Source: Lewinellaceae bacterium
GTDB lineage: Bacteria > Bacteroidota > Bacteroidia > Chitinophagales > Saprospiraceae
Length of the DNA stretch: 64,000 nucleotides
Direction: 5' to 3'
NCBI GenBank assembly: GCA_020636135.1
Contig: JACJYK010000001.1
Coordinates: forward strand, 916,501 to 980,500
Shown here: positions 37,367 to 46,005 of the stretch, piece after piece
Layout: each line of letters opens with the position of its first letter
Position numbering within the stretch: the first letter of the stretch is position 1
The notes under the pieces: generated by a model
What the model was told of the DNA's origin: nothing
Seen by the model: the letters and a program-made list of their open reading frames with translations, nothing else
Database searches by the model: none
Program-made: the position numbers and the translations under genes

Positions 37367-37921
37367 CTAGAAGCGGATAAGGGCATACCCTTTCTGCTGA
37401 TACTCCGTCAGAATCGTCATGGCTGAAAGTCCAAGTTGTACAGCAGGATTGAGTGTTGACGGTTGTAAGCCGCGGCTGTAAGCGGTCTGACCGCAAAGGA
37501 AGAGCTCCACACCGGCATCCTTCAGTTCATGCATTAAATTGGTGTTGGGATTAGGCATTCCAAAGCGCTCCTGGTAAGCAGCATCATTCAGGGCATCCTT
37601 ACCTGCAGATCCATGGAATACCCCCGCAACATGCAAGTGATCGAGTGGGACACCATAACGGGTATGCAAATTGATAAATCGGGCAATACTATTCAGTAAC
37701 AAGTTGATCTGATCCGGGTTTTGTTCACCCGCATGGATATCAAAAACCACCCGATAATGAATGGTGGTATCCACTGTATGTTGTGGCTGATACCCGTAGT
37801 ACACCGCTCCCTCGGTGGGTATAGCAGGACCAGGCCAGTGTTTTATATCTTGCCCATAGCCCGCAGTGGTAAGGTAAAGGAGAATGACTAGGGGTAGTAA
37901 GTAGCAAGACTTATTCATCAT
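37367..37921 (-). CDS. Exported DsrE-family protein
   Basis: 184 residues. An N-terminal signal peptide (YLLPLVILLYLTTAGYGQ) is followed by a DsrE/F-like alpha/beta domain: YRVVFDIHAGEQNPDQINLLLNSIARFINL, HVAGVFHGSAG and DAGVELFLCGQTAYSRG, where the Cys in LFLCGQT sits at the family's usual reactive position. The family handles sulfur or binds small ligands; the function of exported forms is unclear. It is the last of three overlapping genes: 11 nt overlap with msrB. The link to methionine-sulfoxide repair suggests a periplasmic redox role (inference). Confidence 0.75.
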   Translation of the reverse strand: MMNKSCYLLPLVILLYLTTAGYGQDIKHWPGPAIPTEGAVYYGYQPQHTVDTTIHYRVVFDIHAGEQNPDQINLLLNSIARFINLHTRYGVPLDHLHVAGVFHGSAGKDALNDAAYQERFGMPNPNTNLMHELKDAGVELFLCGQTAYSRGLQPSTLNPAVQLGLSAMTILTEYQQKGYALIRF

Positions 37922-38288
37922 TACCGGATTCGGGTAAAAAGCGAAGTGAAATCGAGTTCACGCAGTGACGGGTATTTTTCGTTGTAAGGCGTTCTCCGAT
38001 AAACACATGACCCAAATGCCCTCCGCAATTGGCGCAAAGGATTTCAACCCTTAAACCATCGGCGTCCGGAACTCTTTTTACAGCGCCAGGTATCTCATCG
38101 TCAAAGGCCGGCCAGCCACAACCGGAATCAAATTTATCTTTTGACCGGTAAAGTGGCGCATTGCATTGGCGGCATAGATAGGTACCGGAAGCAAAGTGTT
38201 TGTCGTAGACCCCCGTGAAGGGTCGTTCCGTTCCTTTTTTCAGAATGACTCTGGCTTCTTCGGGGTTTAGAGGATTGAACTTATTCAT
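37911..38288 (-). CDS. msrB: Peptide-methionine (R)-S-oxide reductase MsrB
   Basis: 125 residues. CRQC (about 38-41) and CANC give the zinc site, SGCGWPAF is the family signature, and the catalytic Cys is in RHCVNSISLRF near the end. It reduces the R-form of methionine sulfoxide in proteins. It has no signal peptide, unlike its MsrA and DsrE neighbours. It overlaps msrA by 8 nt and the DsrE gene by 11 nt, so all three are one operon. Confidence 0.94.
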   Translation of the reverse strand: MNKFNPLNPEEARVILKKGTERPFTGVYDKHFASGTYLCRQCNAPLYRSKDKFDSGCGWPAFDDEIPGAVKRVPDADGLRVEILCANCGGHLGHVFIGERLTTKNTRHCVNSISLRFLPESGNDE

Positions 38289-38940
38289 TGGTCTTTTTTA
38301 GCTTGGCTGCAAATTGTTTCCGAAATTTTTCCACTTTAGGATTGATGATGACCCGGCAGTAAGGCTGATTGGGATTCAGATTGTAATAATCCTGGTGATA
38401 ATTTTCTGCCGTATAAAAAGTCTCGAAAGGTACAATCTCCGTCACGATCGGATCATCCCACAGAGCGGTGGCAAAATCGCTTTTAGCCGACTCGGCCGCC
38501 TGTTTTTGCTGATCGTTATGATAAAACACCACAGACCGGTATTGCGTACCTACATCATTGCCCTGTCGGTTGAGCGTCGTCGGATCGTGAACCGTAAAGA
38601 AAACTTTCAGCAAATCGTCGTAACTGATCAATTTAGGATCAAAGTAAATCTGGACCGCCTCGGCATGTCCGGTATTCTCATAACAAACCTGCTTATAGGT
38701 CGGATTTGGCAGATGACCTCCTGAAAAGCCGGATTCTACTTTAATGACACCGTTTAGTTCCTGAAAGATGGCTTCGATGCACCAGAAACAACCACCTGCT
38801 AATGTCGCCACCTCCAGGTCGGTTCTGTTTTCAACCGGCATGTCCATGGATTTATCTGTGATGGTGGCTTTGGGAGCACAAGAAATAAGACCCCACATAA
38901 AGAAAGGAAGCACTAGCCCAAAAAAGCCCGACCTCTTCAT
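38281..38940 (-). CDS. msrA: Peptide-methionine (S)-S-oxide reductase MsrA, lipoprotein form
   Basis: 219 residues. A lipoprotein signal (lipobox GLISC) puts it outside the cytoplasm. The catalytic motif GCFWCIEAIF is at about 50-59, followed by VESGFSGGHLPNPTY, GHAEAVQIYFDP and the HDPTTLNRQGNDVGTQYRS stretch, which are all hallmark MsrA segments. It repairs the S-form of methionine sulfoxide. First gene of the msrA-msrB-DsrE set. Confidence 0.94.
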   Translation of the reverse strand: MKRSGFFGLVLPFFMWGLISCAPKATITDKSMDMPVENRTDLEVATLAGGCFWCIEAIFQELNGVIKVESGFSGGHLPNPTYKQVCYENTGHAEAVQIYFDPKLISYDDLLKVFFTVHDPTTLNRQGNDVGTQYRSVVFYHNDQQKQAAESAKSDFATALWDDPIVTEIVPFETFYTAENYHQDYYNLNPNQPYCRVIINPKVEKFRKQFAAKLKKTNE

Positions 38941-39083
38941 GTCTTTTGATTTGCTTGTACAAACGGTAGTCGTAAAGATAAGTTTTTTGCCAGGATGAAT
39001 TAACGATACTTTAAAGCATTACCCTTGTGTCGGTATTGATTCAAATGGTTGATAGTCAGTTCGGTATCTGTCAGCCAGGCGAA

Positions 39084-40763
39084 TTACCGATTGATGACAT
39101 TCTTGAATCTGGGTCGATGCGGGGTGTTATCCCCGGACGCCGCTTTCTTGGCGCTCTCATAATCCGAATAATTACCCTCAAAAAAGACTACTTCCGAGTC
39201 TCCTTCAAAAGCCAGAATATGTGTGGCCAGGCGGTCTATAAACCACCGGTCGTGAGAAATGACCAGGATACATCCGGCAAAATCCTCCAGGGCATCTTCC
39301 AGGGCCCGCAAGGTATTGACGTCTATGTCGTTTGTAGGTTCGTCAAGGAGCAATACGTTACCTCCCTCCCGCAAAGTCATAGCCAGGTGCAGGCGGTTTC
39401 GTTCTCCCCCTGAAAGTACCCCAAGCTTTTTTTGTTGATCGGCACCGGCAAAATTGAACTTGCTCAGATAAGCACGGGCATTAACGCTGACATTACCCAC
39501 CGTAATCAGGTCCTGTCCCCCTGAGACTACATCGTAAACGGTCTTTTCACCATCCTGGAGTGCCTTATGCGATTGGTCGACATACGATAATTTGACGGTA
39601 TTGCCAATTTTGACATTCCCCTGGTCCGGCTTTTCTTCTCCCATGATGATGCGGAAGAGCGTACTTTTTCCAACGCCATTCGGGCCAATAATTCCGACAA
39701 TTGCATTGCGGGGTATGCTGATGTTCAGATGTTCGAAAAGGATGCGGTGGTCAAAAGCTTTGCTGAGATCCTCAGTGTCAATGACGACGTCTCCCAGTCG
39801 GGGCCCCGGCGGGATATATAATTCGAGACGCGCCTCTTTTTCTTTGATTTCCTCATCCGCCAATTTCTCGTATGCATTAAGACGCGCCTTGCCTTTTGCA
39901 TGGCGTGCTTTGGGTGCCATCCGGATCCATTCCAATTCGCGCTCAAGGGTCTTGCGTCTTTTACTTTCCGCTCTTTCCTCAGCCTCCAGTCTGCGGGCTT
40001 TCTGTTCCAGCCAGGAAGAATAGTTTCCTTCCCAGGGGATGCCTTCACCGCGGTCCAATTCCAGGATCCAGCCAGCGACATTATCGAGGAAATAGCGGTC
40101 GTGGGTTACGGCGATAACGGTACCTGGAAATTGCTGAAGGTATTGTTCGAGCCATTCCACCGACTCGGCATCCAGGTGGTTGGTAGGTTCATCAAGCAGC
40201 AAAATATCCGGATTGCTCAGTAATAATCTCGCGAGCGCCACCCGGCGCTTTTCACCTCCGGAAAGAACCTGGACCTTTTGACTTTCTTCCGGACAACGCA
40301 AAGCATCCATGGCCGTCTCAATCTTGTGATCAATCTCCCAGGCATTGTGATGTTCAATCTGCTCCATCAATTCGCCCTGGCGCTCAATCAATTGCATCAT
40401 TTCATCGGTATCGATGGGTTCGGTAAGCTTCAGATTGATCGCTTCGTACTCTTTAAGCAGATCCATGATCGGCTTAACTCCTTCCTCAACGATTTCCCGG
40501 ACGGTTTTCCCGGGGTCCAGCTCAGGCTCCTGAGCTAAATATCCAATGCGGAATGATCCGTCAAAGCGGATCTTCCCTTCGTAATTGCTGTCCAGTCCGG
40601 CAATCAATTTTAACAAGGTTGATTTTCCGGATCCGTTTAGACCGAGGACACCAATCTTGGCCCCGTAGAAAAAAGAAAGCCAAATGTTTTTTAAGACTTG
40701 TTTGGAAGGTGGAAATGTTTTTGAAACCCCTTCCATTGCAAAGATGATCTTGTGGTCTGCCAT
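39084..40763 (-). CDS. ettA: Energy-dependent translational throttle protein EttA (ABC-F)
   Basis: 559 residues from the ATG at 40763 (MADHKIIFAMEGVSKTF), matching EttA in length. Two ABC domains are present with Walker A GLNGSGKST and GPNGVGKST, signatures LSGGEKRRVALARLLL and LSGGERNRLHLAMTL, and Walker B ends LLLDEPTNHLD and LLLDEPTNDID. Between them is the basic helical linker (RMAPKARHAKGKARLNAYEKL). There are no membrane segments. EttA binds the ribosomal E site and gates early elongation by ATP/ADP ratio. An ATG at 40820 is in frame but lies upstream of the promoter element at 40799-40806. Confidence 0.95.
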   Translation of the reverse strand: MADHKIIFAMEGVSKTFPPSKQVLKNIWLSFFYGAKIGVLGLNGSGKSTLLKLIAGLDSNYEGKIRFDGSFRIGYLAQEPELDPGKTVREIVEEGVKPIMDLLKEYEAINLKLTEPIDTDEMMQLIERQGELMEQIEHHNAWEIDHKIETAMDALRCPEESQKVQVLSGGEKRRVALARLLLSNPDILLLDEPTNHLDAESVEWLEQYLQQFPGTVIAVTHDRYFLDNVAGWILELDRGEGIPWEGNYSSWLEQKARRLEAEERAESKRRKTLERELEWIRMAPKARHAKGKARLNAYEKLADEEIKEKEARLELYIPPGPRLGDVVIDTEDLSKAFDHRILFEHLNISIPRNAIVGIIGPNGVGKSTLFRIIMGEEKPDQGNVKIGNTVKLSYVDQSHKALQDGEKTVYDVVSGGQDLITVGNVSVNARAYLSKFNFAGADQQKKLGVLSGGERNRLHLAMTLREGGNVLLLDEPTNDIDVNTLRALEDALEDFAGCILVISHDRWFIDRLATHILAFEGDSEVVFFEGNYSDYESAKKAASGDNTPHRPRFKNVINR

Positions 40764-40798
40764 ACGATTGCTTGCGGTAAAATTTTGATTATTGCTTG

Positions 40799-40806
40799 CA
40801 AAGGTA
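40799..40806 (-). promoter_or_regulatory. -7 promoter element of ettA
   Basis: Minus-strand TACCTTTG is a perfect match to TAnnTTTG and lies 36 nt before the ATG at 40763. It falls between that ATG and the upstream in-frame ATG at 40820, so it decides the start. A -33 element is not clear. Confidence 0.55.
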
Positions 40807-40905
40807 TGATTCTGTTCCACATTCCCGGATGGTTTTATCCAGGATTGGAGGCAATCAGTGATGGAAGGAGCTTGTAAGTAGACAGCTCTTGAAACGGGTT
40901 AAAAT

Positions 40906-40937
40906 GGAATGTGCCGGTAGGAGAGCCGGCACATTCC
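40906..40937 (-). terminator. Intrinsic terminator after the adhesin-like gene
   Basis: A perfect 12-bp stem (GGAATGTGCCGG with its complement) and an 8-nt loop lie 13 nt past the stop of the 40950 gene. On the minus strand ATTTTAA follows, a weak T-tract. Confidence 0.7.
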
Positions 40938-40949
40938 AAAGAGAAGCTA

Positions 40950-42233
40950 TTAATTTAGTTTGATTTCACATTCATAACAATTAATCACCGCCTTGCCGGA
41001 CCCATTACTTCCGACCATGGCTTCCATCTTTAGATTGGAATTTTCTTTATCTCTGATCCGGACGGTAGTCCTGGAAGGCAATTCCACTTCACTGTATTTC
41101 GCATCAACGGTGACTGAAAAGTCTCCTCCTGTCTGATTGGAAGTCAACTCCAGGTATTTCGCATTAAGCTCGAGCCTGGTTAATTGTTCTATGCGGCCAA
41201 TCGTGATCTCATCCTCGTAACTTTCCGGAAATATCAGCTCATTGCCTAATGCATCCAGTTTGTATTCCCCGTATTTACTATTGACTTTCAGTCGGCCAAC
41301 GCGGGTAGCGCTGAACTCATCTTCATAGGAGCTTTCTAATTCGATTTCACCGACGGACTTAAAATGAAACTCACCATATTTTGATTTGCCGCTGATGGAT
41401 TTCGCGTTGCCCAGGGTAAGATTGCATTCATAACCGTCGAATACCAGTTCACCGATATTTCCCATTTCATAATCGGAGTATTTGTCGGTTATAGAAGATT
41501 TTCCGGGTACTGCTCCAAAACGAAACTCCGAATCGTAGGTTTCCAAGGTAACCTGATTAAGGTCTCCACCGGTCATTTTGGAATATTTCAGGGTGCCGGA
41601 TAGATTACGGGCAGACTCATAGGTCATATCCGAATCATAAATATCCATTGTTACATCGCTAAGAGCACCTAGACTGGCCTTGCCATATTTCATATTGAGG
41701 GTGAAGGGGCCGGTACAACTAGTCACATGCACTTCACTGTCGTATTGCTCAATTCTAAGTTGACCTTTTACCGCTTGGTCGATGGTGATGGGATCGTATT
41801 TATTTTTGACTTCAATCAGAGCAATGTTATCGGGTATCCGGACCTCCAGCGTCATATCGATATCCCGGATGTCCTTCGCTTTATCACCGGATTCGAAAGT
41901 GATAGTGCTCTTGTTGAGGACTGTAATCCAGTTCTTAATATTCCGATCGGATTCAATGTTGATTTGATTACCGGACTGGGAGGCCCTGATATCCATGTTG
42001 TCCAGAGCAATTTTAGCATTCGACTCATCACTTGCTTTTACACGGATGGTCCCCAGTATGTGGATTTTTCCATCGGTGGAAGGAATCAGTTTGACCTCAC
42101 CACCTCGATGACTGATGTAGAGCCGCTGGTCATGGACTACGGAATAATCCTGGTTCAGCGTTTTGGTCTTATCCACCTGACCAAATAGCGACCAGGTCAG
42201 GGAAAAGCAGAGCAGAAGATTAATAGATTTCAT
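40950..42233 (-). CDS. Exported DUF4097-like (putative adhesin) beta-helix protein
   Basis: 427 residues from the ATG at 42233, which starts a clean signal peptide (MKSINLLLCFSLTWSLFGQ); an ATG at 42245 adds only four residues. The rest is made of short repeated beta-strand turns with Tyr/Glu-rich phrases (SKYGEFHFKSVGEIELES, NSKYGEYKLDALGNELIF, NAKYLELTS), typical of the right-handed-helix DUF4097/DUF2807 group found downstream of ECF sigma pairs. Function is unknown; a surface or periplasmic sensor/adhesin role is often proposed. It overlaps the anti-sigma-like gene upstream. Confidence 0.65.
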   Translation of the reverse strand: MKSINLLLCFSLTWSLFGQVDKTKTLNQDYSVVHDQRLYISHRGGEVKLIPSTDGKIHILGTIRVKASDESNAKIALDNMDIRASQSGNQINIESDRNIKNWITVLNKSTITFESGDKAKDIRDIDMTLEVRIPDNIALIEVKNKYDPITIDQAVKGQLRIEQYDSEVHVTSCTGPFTLNMKYGKASLGALSDVTMDIYDSDMTYESARNLSGTLKYSKMTGGDLNQVTLETYDSEFRFGAVPGKSSITDKYSDYEMGNIGELVFDGYECNLTLGNAKSISGKSKYGEFHFKSVGEIELESSYEDEFSATRVGRLKVNSKYGEYKLDALGNELIFPESYEDEITIGRIEQLTRLELNAKYLELTSNQTGGDFSVTVDAKYSEVELPSRTTVRIRDKENSNLKMEAMVGSNGSGKAVINCYECEIKLN

Positions 42234-42744
42234 TAGGAATTTCATTTCGCTCGGGTTTTTGTAGTTCACGTTGTAATAATTCAAGCAGTTTGATTTGGAT
42301 CTCATTGTTTTTACGCATGAGTTCCAGAATCTTATTTCGGGTGTTTTCATCCATTTGGTCGGAAGAGGTTTGGATGGTAAGTCGGGTTACTTCTTCCCAT
42401 TCCGAGTTTATGTCTTGTAGTACGCCATGATCTACTTTAGATAATTCATTGGCGGTAAGAGGCTGCTGAAACTGTTGCTCATAAGCTTTTACAAAGGAGG
42501 CATCCAATGGGAACTGGGTCTTCTGTGCGACAATGGCCGGGGCTGGGCTGGTTGTATACCAGGCGAAGAATCCGCAAAGGATGACAATTGAGGCGGCTGC
42601 CACCTGCAAAACCCATCTGGATCGTTTATGAACTTTGGGTTGCCGGATGGAACTCCATAAAGCTTCGTGATCGAGATCTTCAATCTGATCCAGTGATTTC
42701 CTGTTATGCAGGATCCACCGTTCCAGTTCGTCCTGTTTGTTCAT
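42220..42744 (-). CDS. Probable anti-sigma factor with one membrane span
   Basis: 174 residues. A cytoplasmic N-terminal part of about 43 residues is followed by one hydrophobic span (VLQVAAASIVILCGFFAWY) and a polar, helical outer part ending with a Glu/Lys-rich coiled-coil-like tail. No zinc HxxxCxxC motif is seen. Its place directly after an ECF sigma gene, with a 41-nt overlap, is the main reason for the call: it would hold the sigma factor until a signal arrives. Sequence alone does not prove binding. Confidence 0.65.
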   Translation of the reverse strand: MNKQDELERWILHNRKSLDQIEDLDHEALWSSIRQPKVHKRSRWVLQVAAASIVILCGFFAWYTTSPAPAIVAQKTQFPLDASFVKAYEQQFQQPLTANELSKVDHGVLQDINSEWEEVTRLTIQTSSDQMDENTRNKILELMRKNNEIQIKLLELLQRELQKPERNEIPNEIY

Positions 42745-43258
42745 TGATTGATATTTTCTGTTTTAATAATTGTTTGGCACGCCAGTACTGAGACTTCGAC
42801 GTGGATTCGGTTATCCCCAGGGTTTCAGCAATTTCCTGATGTTTGTATCCTTCCAGGAGGTGCAAACAAAACACTTGCCGGCAACCATCCGGTAAATCAA
42901 GGATCAGATCGTGCATGTCCTTGACAGCCAATTTAATTTCGGCTTCGGCGGCGATGGCCAGTTCAGGAATATACTCCTGGGGCTCTATGAGCCAATGACG
43001 CCTGGCCTGAACATGGTCCAGCGAACTATTGACGACAATCCGTTTGATCCACCCTCCCAGAGCCTTCGCATCCTGGATGCTTCCGAGATTGGCAAAAACC
43101 TTTATGAAGGATTGTTGTAATACATCTTTTGCGTCTTCCCGGTTACCCACGATCCTCCAGGCCGTGTGGTACATGGCCTGCGCATACCTTTGATACAATT
43201 GGTATTGCGCAAGTTCATTACCTCGGATACATTTTTGGATCAATGTGGCATCTTGCAT
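42704..43258 (-). CDS. ECF RNA polymerase sigma factor
   Basis: 184 residues with sigma region 2 (LYQRYAQAMYHTAWRIVGNREDAKDVLQQSFIKVFANL, about 22-59) and region 4 (LPDGCRQVFCLHLLEGYKHQEIAETLGI then a recognition helix STSKSQYWRAKQLL). There is no region 1 or 3, as in extracytoplasmic-function factors. It overlaps the anti-sigma-like gene by 41 nt and is the first of three genes that end in the adhesin-like protein. Its target promoters, perhaps its own, are not identified. Confidence 0.93.
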   Translation of the reverse strand: MQDATLIQKCIRGNELAQYQLYQRYAQAMYHTAWRIVGNREDAKDVLQQSFIKVFANLGSIQDAKALGGWIKRIVVNSSLDHVQARRHWLIEPQEYIPELAIAAEAEIKLAVKDMHDLILDLPDGCRQVFCLHLLEGYKHQEIAETLGITESTSKSQYWRAKQLLKQKISINEQTGRTGTVDPA

Positions 43259-43405
43259 AGAATCCGGTCAATCGGGTTTTTTCAAAGTTAGGACCGCTGG
43301 ATGGGTAAAAAGGTTGGAATGGGCCAAGAATTTTGTGAATTGTTTTTTACACCATTGTAAAGTGGGATTAAGTCGTACCTTTTTGGAGAAAAAGCAAACA
43401 AGTCG

Positions 43406-44121
43406 ATGCAAAAACTGATTTTTGGTGCGGTAATGATATTCCTTATGGCTCAATGTGGTGAAAAGACTGCATCCATTGAGCTCTTCGACGGATCAACGCT
43501 GCAAGGCTGGCACTCCGATGTGCCCGAGCTGGATACGAATTCACTTGCCCGAGATCCGTTCATTGTCCGAGAAGGGATGCTGGTCAGCCTGGGTACGCCG
43601 GGAGGCCACCTGATCACAGATTCGGTGTACTCGGACTACGCACTGGATGTCGAATACCGCTTCGCCGGTGAGCCGGGCAATTGTGGTGTGCTGGTTCATG
43701 CCTCTACCCGCGTTTTTTGTACGGCATGTTTCCCAAATCCATTGAGGTCCAGATGATGCATGAAAATGCAGGTGATTTCTGGTGCATTGGTGAAGACATT
43801 ACCGTCCCGGATATGGTTGAACGGCGTGGCCCAAAAGATGAATGGGGAGGTACGGAAGGTAAAAAGCGGCGTATTCTCAATCTGACGGACGGATCTGAAA
43901 AACCGGTAGGAGAGTGGAATCAAATGCATATCGAGTGCCTGGGACGTGCGGTTAAGGTATGGGTAAATGGAGACCTGGTGAATTCCGGTACCGATTGTAC
44001 GGCAGATCATGGTCAGATTGCATTACAGGCTGAGGGATCTGAAGTTGAATTCCGTAAGGTCACCCTTTCGCCGCTTAAACAACTTTCTGCCGATGATGCA
44101 TTTTCATCCGGGGCGAAATAA
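43406..44121 (+). pseudogene. DUF1080 (3-keto-disaccharide hydrolase-like) lipoprotein, frameshifted
   Basis: Two frames (43406-43756 and 43681-44121) form one DUF1080 protein. The first has a lipoprotein signal (MAQC) and the family start IELFDGSTLQGWHSD, reaching GNCGVLVHAST. The second resumes at PRFLYGMFPKSIEVQMMHENAGDFW in its frame and runs to the usual LQAEGSEVEFRKV end. Adding one C to CCC at 43707-43709 joins them as HASTPRFLYGMFPK, giving 238 residues. The family is a concanavalin-like fold that acts on keto-sugars or plant glycans. The break may be genuine or a sequencing error. Confidence 0.83.
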
Positions 44122-44137
44122 ATAATTGCAAGCAAGA

Positions 44138-45504
44138 TCAGGGCTTGGGGAATCCTGCTGCCTGACTATCCAGTATTAACAACCAGTCATTGCCCCTTCT
44201 CGGGTCGCCTGGAGGATCGAACGGGATTGTTGCTGCGAAGTCCAGCGTACCGCCATCCAGGGAAGTTCCCGTTGCTGGATGGTACCACCAGGCATGTAAT
44301 TTCCCTTGATTCATATAGGTAGTTCTGACTTCAAATGCATTTCCATAAGGGGCATAGACCATCAGAAATGTTCCTTCGCGATCACAGGCAGCCAGACAGG
44401 CTTGTCCACCTTTATTGGGGGCGTTCTGTAAGATGTCCTGATGCGGCGCCAAACGTTGCCAGGGTCTGGTTTCAAAAACATGGCGCATGTACCCTGCTTG
44501 ATAAGCGCCAGGTAGATCAAGGGCCTGCTCCCAAGGTGTGCGGGCTACTGAAACGGGAGAAAATTTGGGGGATAAAATTGCCAGATATCATGACAACCAT
44601 ACGTGTTTCCACATGCGCCGGCCAGCATGGACCAGTAGCCGGCTCTTCGGCTGTCGAAATCATCAAACCAGCCATTGGCCGGAGTCCAGTTGATAGGATG
44701 ATCCTCGTAATTGGGTTCGCCGTCCAGGACTGGTTTTGCTGGAATAATGTCGTAATCATGGCGGGTCATACGGTAGTTTGGATTGTCAAATTCGCCATGA
44801 CCGGATTGGAAGAGGTTGAAATCAAGCCAGGAACTGTCTTGAAAAAACCGGGATGAGGATTCTCCTCCCATCGGATGAAAAGTGATCAGATGCCTGCCGC
44901 CGTCACCTTCCCTCAACCCTCGCGCCATGGAAGCTATGATCTGGAAGTCCTCCGGTTCTTCCGGTATCCGGTCACCTCCTAAAATCCAGATGATCGCAGC
45001 ATCCTTATACCGCGCTCCCAGGAAATGACCATATTGAAAGGCATTCTGCGGGGTAAAGATTTCCGGGCCAATGCCCCAGCGTTTGTTGTATTTGTCACCC
45101 CAGGTAGGCAGCATGCCCATCACCATCCCCAGTCGATTGGTTTCACGGACGAGGTAGTCCACGTAGCTGAAATATTTTTCATTAGGCTGCGTAGGATCGT
45201 CATTGGTCAAGGGAATTTCTCCATAGGCATTTGGAGTGTGCAATCCGTCAAATTCGGCTAATGCCACAGCCTGTATCACTGTAAACCCTTTCTCTGAGCG
45301 GTTCTCCAGGTAGTGCAGTGCCTGAGTGCTATCCAATCGATGAAATAATTCCCAACCGGTGTCACCCAGATAAAAAAACGGTTTTCCATCGGCATGAACC
45401 AAGTGGTGTCCATCTGAGCTAATTTTTAAGGTTAGTTTTTGCCCCTGAATGGAGAAAAAAGCTAGTGTTGCTAATAAGAGCAGTACCAAAGATTTCAATT
45501 TCAT
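44138..45504 (-). pseudogene. DUF4038 glycoside hydrolase (GH140/apiosidase-like), frameshifted
   Basis: Two minus-strand frames (45504-44545 and 44488-44138) are one gene. The N-terminal part has a signal peptide (ending FFSIQGQ), then FFYLGDTGWELFHRL, EKGFTVIQAVALAEFDG, LPTWGDKYN and IIWILGGDR, typical of DUF4038 TIM-barrel hydrolases. The second holds the C-terminal beta-domain. Restoring one base to the G-run at 44567-44571 continues the frame as PPKFSPVSVARTPWEQALD and gives 455 residues. Relatives cut apiose- or arabinose-linked plant sugars. It is convergent with the DUF1080 gene, and both may serve carbohydrate use. Confidence 0.82.
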
Positions 45505-46005
45505 GGAATTAAGTTACGGTGAGAATGAAGCAAGTTAGTGAAAAAGGAGAGTGAATTACTGGCCTGAATTCTCTCAGGTGGGTTATGTCACATGATTTGT
45601 GGGATTTCCCACATTTTGACCATTGGGAGTAGGCTTGTCGAAAATTGAACAAAGGTGTCTTTTTGGTCAAAAAACAAGGGTAATTTACATATTAAGAAAA
45701 ATTGGCATTATTTATGTTATTGTTTAAATGTTAAACTAATTGCTTATTGCCAATTTTTACGGTATCCCTTTTAATTAATTAAGTTTTTTCTGTTAATTGC
45801 ATCCAATGAGCCGAACCAATCGATCTGCTATGTCTTCATACCTACTGGGTAGCTTTGCTATTCCAATTATCCGTTATGCATTAATTCCACAAGGAAAGCA
45901 AAGTACATATAAAGAGAAAATATATTTAGCTTGGCCAATTACCCGTCCAAACTCCGTATTTATTTCCTCCCATATCTTGCCACATCCTCAAAACAGTAAT
46001 CGAGT
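45505..46005 (+). other. AT-rich intergenic region before the giant adhesin gene
   Basis: About 500 bp with no recognised gene. It is strongly AT-rich from 45655 to 45800. A perfect inverted repeat (GTGGGA-TT-TCCCAC, 45599-45612) and a perfect TAGCTTTG (45850-45857) are the only regulatory-looking motifs. The small open frame at 45797-46009 looks like chance. Confidence 0.6.

Noticed and set aside
35876..44571. Phase-variable switching by homopolymer slippage in three secreted-protein genes
   Set aside because: The runs are only 3-5 bases, far shorter than usual phase-variable tracts; a consensus error explains all three more simply.
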